A stretch of 64,000 nucleotides of DNA, from assembly GCA_002786205.1 (NCBI GenBank), contig PEQM01000028.1, positions 25,641 to 89,640 on the forward strand, in the 5' to 3' direction. A program made the translations under genes and the position numbers. Shown here in pieces: positions 57,144 to 64,000 of this stretch (position 1 is the stretch's first letter; each line of letters starts with the position of its first letter). The DNA is from Legionella sp. Lineage in GTDB: Bacteria > Pseudomonadota > Gammaproteobacteria > Legionellales > Legionellaceae. Below the pieces are notes generated by a model. It ran no database searches. It worked only from the letters and a program-made list of their open reading frames with translations, and was not told the DNA's origin.

Positions 57144-58175
57144 ATGCCATTAAAATTAAATAAAATAAAATTTTCAAGAAACAGAACCAGAGAAAAAGAA
57201 TTAGCCGATATTTTTAATGAGACTTATAATGGCATTACCAATATCATGCCTTTTATCATTACTCTTTTTTTTGCTCCTGTCCTTATTACCACAAGCCTGT
57301 TTTCAAAAGAGCTCTTTTTTATACTCGCCAATATGTCTCTTTGCATTGGTTACTTAAGTAATTTTTTTTATCGCTTATACCGTCATGAAATGGAGTTTTC
57401 AGAATTAGTTATCTCCGTGATGATATTAACCTTACTCGTATGCTTTAGTATTTCTTACCACCCATTAATATTAACTCAATTATTCTCCACCACTACACTA
57501 GGCGTTATCAATCAAGTTGCTTCTGCCATCAACCTGTTTTTTCTTATAAAACATACTATCGTTCCTCCCTTTATGAGGATAATAGAACAAACAGCAGACT
57601 ATTTGGGTATCAATATAAGCTCTCGCTATTATTCAAAAACACCTTTTACTCTCGAAGAAGACAGATTCATTGTGGATAAAATGCTCAGAGAATTATACCA
57701 ATACGATAGTTTTTCTCCTCAATTCAATCCTCAAGCGATTACGCGTTTAAATAATTTACTAAATAAATTATGTACATATATCAACAAATACGATGCGCCT
57801 TTGCTAGGTTACTTATTAAACAGAGAGGCTATCACAGAGATTGAGGCACATATTAACCAACTGACTGTTCATGGTGCTGCGGGCTCAAGCTACACTTTCA
57901 TTCGTAAAAAAATAGATTTCAAAACCACTAAAATCAGATTACTAGAAAAGGCTAAACAATCCTTACAAGAGCCATCCAATGAGATAGAGTCTTTTATTGA
58001 TTATTTTGAACATATCGACATACACAAAGCAAAGACCAATCGCCCCTTCTTTTTGCATGCGGCTATAACCTGTTTTGACAGGGAAATCATAAGACAAAAA
58101 GAAAAAATTAACTCTTTAGAAGAATGTTTGCCTTTACAAAGGAAAGAAATTGCCGCACCAATGTCTGTCTTTTAA
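57144..58175 (+). CDS. unknown membrane protein with cytosolic helical domain
   Basis: A 343-residue protein: a basic N-terminus (KLNKIKFSRNRTREKE), about four hydrophobic segments at ~33-150, then a ~190-residue polar helical domain. No recognised motif. AAGG lies ~11 bases before ATG. The C-terminal tail (SLEECLPLQRKEIAAPM) is charged. Orphan proteins of this shape occur among Legionella effectors, but a simple membrane protein is equally possible. Convergent with rarA. Confidence 0.7.
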   Translation: MPLKLNKIKFSRNRTREKELADIFNETYNGITNIMPFIITLFFAPVLITTSLFSKELFFILANMSLCIGYLSNFFYRLYRHEMEFSELVISVMILTLLVCFSISYHPLILTQLFSTTTLGVINQVASAINLFFLIKHTIVPPFMRIIEQTADYLGINISSRYYSKTPFTLEEDRFIVDKMLRELYQYDSFSPQFNPQAITRLNNLLNKLCTYINKYDAPLLGYLLNREAITEIEAHINQLTVHGAAGSSYTFIRKKIDFKTTKIRLLEKAKQSLQEPSNEIESFIDYFEHIDIHKAKTNRPFFLHAAITCFDREIIRQKEKINSLEECLPLQRKEIAAPMSVF

Positions 58176-58199
58176 TTTACACTCTATTGCTATTAAGCC

Positions 58200-59507
58200 T
58201 TAATCAACTAATTGGTCTCGTACTTGTTGATCCAGTTTTTTTAAAAGCGCCATTTTTTCTACAATTTTACTTTCCAGGCCACGCGAAACAGGTTGATACC
58301 AATTGGGTGGCTCTATACCATCAGGAAAATAAACCTCTCCTGCGGCATAACCATAAGGCTCATCGTGTGCATAGCGATACTGTTTTCCATGCCCCAACTG
58401 CTTCATTAACGGTGTTGGCGCATTTCTAAGATGAAGAGGGATTTCTCTTGACTTGTCTTTTTTAACAAAGGCTTTGGCTTTATTGTAAGCAACGTAACCT
58501 GCATTGCTCTTGGCAGCAACTGATAAATAAATGACAGCTTGTGCCAAGGCCAACTCTCCTTCTGGAGAACCTAAGCGCTCATAGGTTGCTGCTGCATCAT
58601 TTGCTATTTGCATGGCTCGAGGATCTGCCAAACCAATATCCTCCCAAGCCATTCTAATAATACGACGAGCCAAATAAAGTGGGTCAACACCCCCCTCTAG
58701 CATGTTACATAACCAATACAATGCAGCATCAGGATTAGAACCACGTACAGACTTATGCAAAGCAGAAATATGATCGTAAAAGCCATCACTTTGTTTATCG
58801 AACCGTTTCTTGCCAGGCACCAAAATCTGGTAGGCTTTTTCTTTATCGATTTCACTCAGTTGAGAAGCGATTGCAGCGCTTTGCAACTGCTCTAGCAAAT
58901 TAAACAAACGGCGCGCATCACCGTCCGCATAAGAAACCACTATTGCTCTGGCTTCATCAGTAATATGAAAGGTCGTTAGTACATTTTTACAAGCTTTATC
59001 AACTAACTGCAACAGCTCGTCTTCTTTAAGAGGATTTAATACATAAACTTGAGCCCGAGATAATAAAGCTGAATTGACCTCAAAAGAAGGATTTTCGGTT
59101 GTGGCTCCGATAAAAGTAATTAAGCCTGATTCCGTGTAAGGTAATAATGCATCTTGCTGTGCCTTATTAAAACGATGAATCTCATCGATAAACAACACCG
59201 TATGAAATCCCAATTTGCGATGCTCAATCGCCTCTTCTACGGCTTTACGTATGTCTTTAACACCAGAAAATACCGCAGACAACGCTATCCACTTGCCATC
59301 AAATGCATCAGCAATTAGACGCGCTAGCGTGGTCTTTCCTACGCCAGGAGGTCCCCAAAAAATCATGGAATATGGTTTTTTAGCCATATAACTCAAGCGT
59401 AATGGTTTATTTTCTCCTAATAAATGCGTCTGTCCCACCACCTCATTCAGATGCTTAGGTCTTAGCAGCTCAGCCAATGGCTGATTTTCATTAAGGAATA
59501 AACTCAT
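58200..59507 (-). CDS. rarA: replication-associated recombination protein A
   Basis: A 435-residue AAA+ clamp-loader-like ATPase (RarA/MgsA) that acts at stalled forks. It has PLAELLRPKHLNEVVGQTHL, Walker A FWGPPGVGKTTLARL, Walker B LFIDEIHRFNKAQQDALLP, and a C-terminal MgsA domain with GEVYFPDG near the end. The ATG at 59507 is preferred over a TTG two codons upstream. It directly follows lolA. Confidence 0.95.
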   Translation of the reverse strand: MSLFLNENQPLAELLRPKHLNEVVGQTHLLGENKPLRLSYMAKKPYSMIFWGPPGVGKTTLARLIADAFDGKWIALSAVFSGVKDIRKAVEEAIEHRKLGFHTVLFIDEIHRFNKAQQDALLPYTESGLITFIGATTENPSFEVNSALLSRAQVYVLNPLKEDELLQLVDKACKNVLTTFHITDEARAIVVSYADGDARRLFNLLEQLQSAAIASQLSEIDKEKAYQILVPGKKRFDKQSDGFYDHISALHKSVRGSNPDAALYWLCNMLEGGVDPLYLARRIIRMAWEDIGLADPRAMQIANDAAATYERLGSPEGELALAQAVIYLSVAAKSNAGYVAYNKAKAFVKKDKSREIPLHLRNAPTPLMKQLGHGKQYRYAHDEPYGYAAGEVYFPDGIEPPNWYQPVSRGLESKIVEKMALLKKLDQQVRDQLVD

Positions 59508-59513
59508 AATCAA

Positions 59514-60122
59514 TTACTGCCTAATAACATCGACACCCTTTGGTGGTTTAAATTGAAATAAAGAATTTGCCAGTGATTTACTGACTTGAATATGCGATAA
59601 CCTCACATACGTGACTTGCCCTAATTGATCATACAATTCTAAAGCACTTAACTGATTGTCATTGAAAATCAACTCAATACGTTGAAAATTATCTCGACCT
59701 GTTTTGGCTTTCAGAGTAAACACGCTTGTTTTTCCCTTTGTTTTTTCAGTCACCTCAAAATCATTGGTTACTTTATCATCATAGCCACTAAGAAATAATG
59801 CCGCGGTGCCTCCAAGCCCTTTTTCCTGCTTTTTCACCGACACCTGTTCTAACTCCACATCATAAACCCATACTTTTTGCCCATCGGCAACAATGAGCTG
59901 CTCCAGAGGCTCTATTGTTTTCCAGCGAAATTTACCAGGTCTTTGCAAAGCCATCGTGCCTGAAGAGCTGGAAACTGATTTTTTTTTCACTGTAACTTTC
60001 TGATTGAAATCTGCAGTCATCGCACCTAAAGCATTTAGTTTGCTCTGTAATCGCTCGCCTGCTGTTTCTGCAAAGGCTTGGTGCATGAGGCCAACTGCCA
60101 ATAGCAATACCCATTTTTTCAT
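59514..60122 (-). CDS. lolA: outer-membrane lipoprotein carrier LolA
   Basis: A periplasmic chaperone that ferries lipoproteins from the inner membrane to the LolB receptor. Signal peptide of 18 residues (MKKWVLLLAVGLMHQAFA), then the LolA beta-fold: SGTMALQRPGKFRWK, VWVYDVELEQVSVKK and GVDVIRQ at the end. It lies one base after ftsK and six before rarA. Confidence 0.94.
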   Translation of the reverse strand: MKKWVLLLAVGLMHQAFAETAGERLQSKLNALGAMTADFNQKVTVKKKSVSSSSGTMALQRPGKFRWKTIEPLEQLIVADGQKVWVYDVELEQVSVKKQEKGLGGTAALFLSGYDDKVTNDFEVTEKTKGKTSVFTLKAKTGRDNFQRIELIFNDNQLSALELYDQLGQVTYVRLSHIQVSKSLANSLFQFKPPKGVDVIRQ

Positions 60123-60123
60123 A

Positions 60124-62514
60124 TTAATCCTCTGTAATTGATGAAATCAGTACATCCCTATAACCTCCATCCAGAGGCCCTACAATACCTGTTCGCTCCA
60201 TTTCTTCAATCATGCGGGCTGCACGGTTATAACCTATTTTCAAGCGCCTTTGTATGGATGAAATACTAGCCTTTCGAGTTTGAACAACAAATTCTACTGC
60301 TTGATCATACAAAGGATCATCATCTTCTGCAGCCTGTCCCTCTTCATCAGAGCCTCCTTCGCCATCACTAATCTTTAAAATATCTTCCAAATAGTCAGGC
60401 TCACCGCGAGAACGCCAATCATCAGCAATTCGATGCACTTCTTTGTCATCAACAAAAGCGCCGTGAACACGCAAAGGTGCACCACTTCCAGGAGCCAGAT
60501 ACAGCATATCTCCATGCCCAAGCAGTTGTTCAGCACCTTGTTGATCCAGTATAGTCCGCGAATCAATCTTTGAAGACACCTGAAAAGAAATCCGCGTTGG
60601 AATATTCGATTTTATTAATCCCGTTAAAACATCAACTGATGGTCTTTGCGTTGCTAAAATCATGTGGATACCGGCAGCACGGGCTTTTTGTGCAATACGA
60701 GCAATCAATTGTTCTACCTTCTTCCCTACCACCATCATCATGTCGGCAAGTTCGTCAATCACAACGACTACATAGGGTAGCAATTCCAGCTCCGGTGCCG
60801 TCTCTTCCATGGAATCTGTTGGTTTCCATAAGGGATTTACCAATGGCGCACCTTGCTCTCTGGCTTCTGAAACTTTCGTATTAAAACCAGCAAGGTTACG
60901 AACCCCCAAAGATGCCATTAAGCGATAGCGTCGTTCCATTTCTTCAACACACCAGCGTAAAGCACTGGCCGCTTCTTTCATGTCGGTGACTACCGGGGTT
61001 AGCAGATGTGGAATGCCATCATAAACAGAAAGCTCCAACATTTTAGGGTCTACCATGATTAAACGGACTTGTTCAGGAGTGGCTTTAAATAAAATACTCA
61101 AAATCATGGCATTGATACCGACTGATTTTCCAGATCCCGTGGTTCCAGCAACCAGCAAATGAGGCATTTTTGCCAAATCAACGACCATAGGATGACCTGC
61201 AATATCAACTCCCAAAGCCAGAGTAAGTGGTGACTGTGCATTTTGATACACTTCAGCAGAAAGCACATCAGACAAACGAACCATTTCTCTGCTTTGATTA
61301 GGTAGCTCTATCCCAACGACGGTTTTTCCCGGAATAATTTCAACCACCCGCACAGAAATAACAGACAATGAACGTGCCAGATCTTTAACCAAGGCACTCA
61401 GTTTGCTTACTTTCACTCCTGCGGCTAATTGCAATTCAAATCGAGTAACAACAGGCCCTGGATGGACAGAAACCACATCAGCCTGAATACCAAAATCAAG
61501 CAGATGTTGCTCCACATCACGTGATAAATTCTCAAGTTCCTGGTGGGTATACCCTCCCATGGGTTTTCCTGGTAATCCTTTATCCAATAAATCAAGACTG
61601 GGTAATCCTTCAATGATAGAAGGAGCTGTTAGCTTAGCCGGACGTATACTGCGTGCTTCTTTTATTACAGGTTTCACTATAGAAGCCGCCTCAGAAGCAA
61701 CTACCGATGACAACGAAACCGGCCTTGCATCTTGCTCTAATCTTGGTTCTTTCTTCTCTGTAAACAATTTAGGAGAACGTTTTTGTTCAGCATGCATTGG
61801 CACAGATACTTTTTCTTCTTGTTCTGCACGTTTTTGATAAGCTAAAACTTTTACTCCAGCCCAATTCCAACACTTAAGACCTGTAGAATGAAGAAGATTC
61901 ACACCCTGCAAGGTATAATAGCCTAACCACTCTACCGCTTTTATCCAGGAAATTCCGGTCAGCCAAGTAATACCTACTAAAAACATTGCCAGAAGAACTA
62001 AAGACGCACCTTGAATGTTCAGCATTCGGTACCAACAATCACCTACGACCTTGCCAAGAAGCCCCCCTGCACTATGAATCGCATTTAATTCTTTGATCCC
62101 AGGCTCAATACTTAATAACCCACATCCGCCAGAAACCATTAAAAGCAATCCCACGCCTCGCAACATAAAAACTACTTTATCAAAAGACTTCAAGGCTCGA
62201 AAATCTTTCATGATAGCCCATGCTGCATACACAATAGTAAAGGGTAAAAAATAAGCAAAGTATCCGAAAGCAAAATACAAGGTATCTGCTAAATAAGCCC
62301 CGACTTGCCCTCCAGCATTAGCAATAGTCGTACCTGATAACGAAGCATGAGACCAGCCAGGATCACTCAACTGGTAAGTAAGCAATGAAAGTAAAACAAA
62401 CAAAGCCCCAGTCAAAACCAGAATAAAGCTTCCTTCTGTTAAACGTTTAATAATAAAGTCTGGCCTGTTTTTTTTGGAGGTGACAGCCGATTTCCTCGTA
62501 CGTTGTTTTGCCAT
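60124..62514 (-). CDS. ftsK: DNA translocase FtsK
   Basis: A 796-residue divisome translocase that pumps chromosome ends apart at the septum. Four N-terminal membrane helices (~30-195), a short linker (~220-300; much shorter than E. coli's), then the motor: Walker [15 protein letters not shown] near 457, Walker [13 protein letters not shown], and the C-terminal winged-helix gamma domain that reads KOPS sites ([13 protein letters not shown]). First gene of ftsK-lolA-rarA, divergent from trxB. Confidence 0.97.
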   Translation of the reverse strand: MAKQRTRKSAVTSKKNRPDFIIKRLTEGSFILVLTGALFVLLSLLTYQLSDPGWSHASLSGTTIANAGGQVGAYLADTLYFAFGYFAYFLPFTIVYAAWAIMKDFRALKSFDKVVFMLRGVGLLLMVSGGCGLLSIEPGIKELNAIHSAGGLLGKVVGDCWYRMLNIQGASLVLLAMFLVGITWLTGISWIKAVEWLGYYTLQGVNLLHSTGLKCWNWAGVKVLAYQKRAEQEEKVSVPMHAEQKRSPKLFTEKKEPRLEQDARPVSLSSVVASEAASIVKPVIKEARSIRPAKLTAPSIIEGLPSLDLLDKGLPGKPMGGYTHQELENLSRDVEQHLLDFGIQADVVSVHPGPVVTRFELQLAAGVKVSKLSALVKDLARSLSVISVRVVEIIPGKTVVGIELPNQSREMVRLSDVLSAEVYQNAQSPLTLALGVDIAGHPMVVDLAKMPHLLVAGTTGSGKSVGINAMILSILFKATPEQVRLIMVDPKMLELSVYDGIPHLLTPVVTDMKEAASALRWCVEEMERRYRLMASLGVRNLAGFNTKVSEAREQGAPLVNPLWKPTDSMEETAPELELLPYVVVVIDELADMMMVVGKKVEQLIARIAQKARAAGIHMILATQRPSVDVLTGLIKSNIPTRISFQVSSKIDSRTILDQQGAEQLLGHGDMLYLAPGSGAPLRVHGAFVDDKEVHRIADDWRSRGEPDYLEDILKISDGEGGSDEEGQAAEDDDPLYDQAVEFVVQTRKASISSIQRRLKIGYNRAARMIEEMERTGIVGPLDGGYRDVLISSITED

Positions 62515-62572
62515 AGCTATTTTAATATTGATGTTTTTATCCTAATATCTACCATCTTAACATAAATAATGA

Positions 62573-63541
<969 letters not shown>

Positions 63542-63559
63542 GGCCTTCTTGGCATGGTT

Positions 63560-63880
63560 CACGTCGCCTAGGCTCTATTAGACTTCTTTCAAGATTGATC
63601 TTTAATAGCAGTTTTGCAAGAAGTCTCTTGTTAAGCAGAGTACATCTGTTCAATACATTTTGAATAGAATCTTCGTCAAGCTCTAACTCGTTGACTTTTA
63701 TGTACCGTCCATTGCTGGTATCGTTTTCGGATAAAGCTTAAATTCGGCTAGATTTAATCCCTTTAACCACATCATCTTTGGCATGAGAATAATGCCAGGC
63801 ATTAACTTCATTTTCATCCGTGTAGGGCTTTTCCTCTATCGAATCATCTCAAAGTAATGTACCACCAGTGCTCTTATGGT
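63560..63880 (-). pseudogene. IS701/IS4-like transposase relic
   Basis: On the minus strand, interrupted frames read TLL*DDSIEEKPYTDENEV, NAWHYSHAKDDVVKGI and then ALSENDTSNGRYIKVNELEL. These match the DDE transposases whose core has DDSxEDKPYTDEN..CWHxSHxKG and, much later, KSNRxVALSEED..GRYVKVxEL. Two stops interrupt it, and the ~100 codons normally between the two parts are missing. It starts about 20 bases after trxB and ends near the repeat at 63901. Confidence 0.75.
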
Positions 63881-63900
63881 CTCAAACTGGTTTTTCGACC

Positions 63901-63987
63901 TAATTTCTTACTCACCTTACGCAGCCATTATTGATTAATTTCTAAAACCCCGTATCTTTTGTCCGTTGTTTTATAAGGATAAAAAAT
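63901..63987 (+). repeat. ~87-nt dispersed repeat, copy 2
   Basis: Closely matches 26153-26239, including TTTTGTCCGTTGTTTTATAAGGA almost to the end (20-base parts identical). Here it is followed by ATG AAA ACG (ATG at 63986) with AAGGA 6-8 bases upstream, so it looks like the leader of a gene that runs off the window. Confidence 0.7.
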
Positions 63988-64000
63988 GAAAACGGATCTT
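63986..64000 (+). CDS. possible gene start cut by window end
   Basis: Five codons (M K T D L) after a good AAGGAT ribosome site. Nothing about the product can be said. Confidence 0.3.

Overview
The window looks like chromosomal DNA of a Legionella-type gammaproteobacterium (order Legionellales). The base composition is AT-rich. Core genes sit in orders typical of that group (ftsK-lolA-rarA, fleS-fleR, gatCAB, trmJ-iscS-iscU-like-iscA opposite suhB). Between the housekeeping blocks lie large proteins with eukaryote-like or orphan architecture (ankyrin, ARM-like repeats, a giant SecA-like helicase), the kind of gene that often encodes Dot/Icm effectors in Legionella. No species call is possible from sequence alone. 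No tRNA, 5S/16S/23S rRNA, CRISPR array or intact insertion sequence was seen.

Layout. 1-4.1 kb: 3' part of aconitase acnA and an APC amino-acid permease. 4.2-10.3 kb (minus): two proteins of unknown function, a small secreted Cys-rich peptide, a short-chain dehydrogenase, a thioredoxin-like protein overlapping adk, and an SLT-domain lipoprotein. 10.5-19.5 kb: a PolB-like exonuclease, an mdfA efflux pump, a second MFS carrier, anmK (murein recycling), and a fadE / alpha-beta hydrolase / DUF1189 operon. 19.7-25 kb: a small unknown protein, clcA and the gatCAB amidotransferase operon. 25.1-27.3 kb: RNase P RNA, a Fis-family regulator and an ankyrin protein. 27.6-32.2 kb: a reduced isc operon whose IscU-like scaffold lacks ligand cysteines, trmJ, suhB and an S49 peptidase.

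32.2-44.3 kb: clpB behind a textbook sigma-32-type promoter; an IS66 transposase relic; a hybrid histidine kinase reduced to its REC-HPt tail; a protein of about 1940 residues built round a SecA-type motor; and a pair of unknown genes. 44.5-56.7 kb: dacB and mpl (murein turnover), a membrane protein, the giant AsmA-like YhdP protein, the fleR/fleS two-component pair of the flagellar cascade, an ARM-repeat protein and an S4-domain protein. 57.1-64 kb: a four-helix membrane protein of unknown function, rarA, lolA, ftsK, trxB, then a decayed IS701/IS4-like transposase and one copy of a dispersed repeat.

Peptidoglycan and envelope upkeep recurs (anmK, dacB, mpl, SLT lipoprotein, lolA, yhdP, ftsK), as do protein quality and redox control (clpB, S49 peptidase, trxB, thioredoxin, isc). 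The accessory material worth attention is the SecA-like giant, the repeat-domain proteins, the Cys-rich peptide, three families of short dispersed repeats and the two transposase relics. All assignments come from reading motifs by eye; no database search was run.
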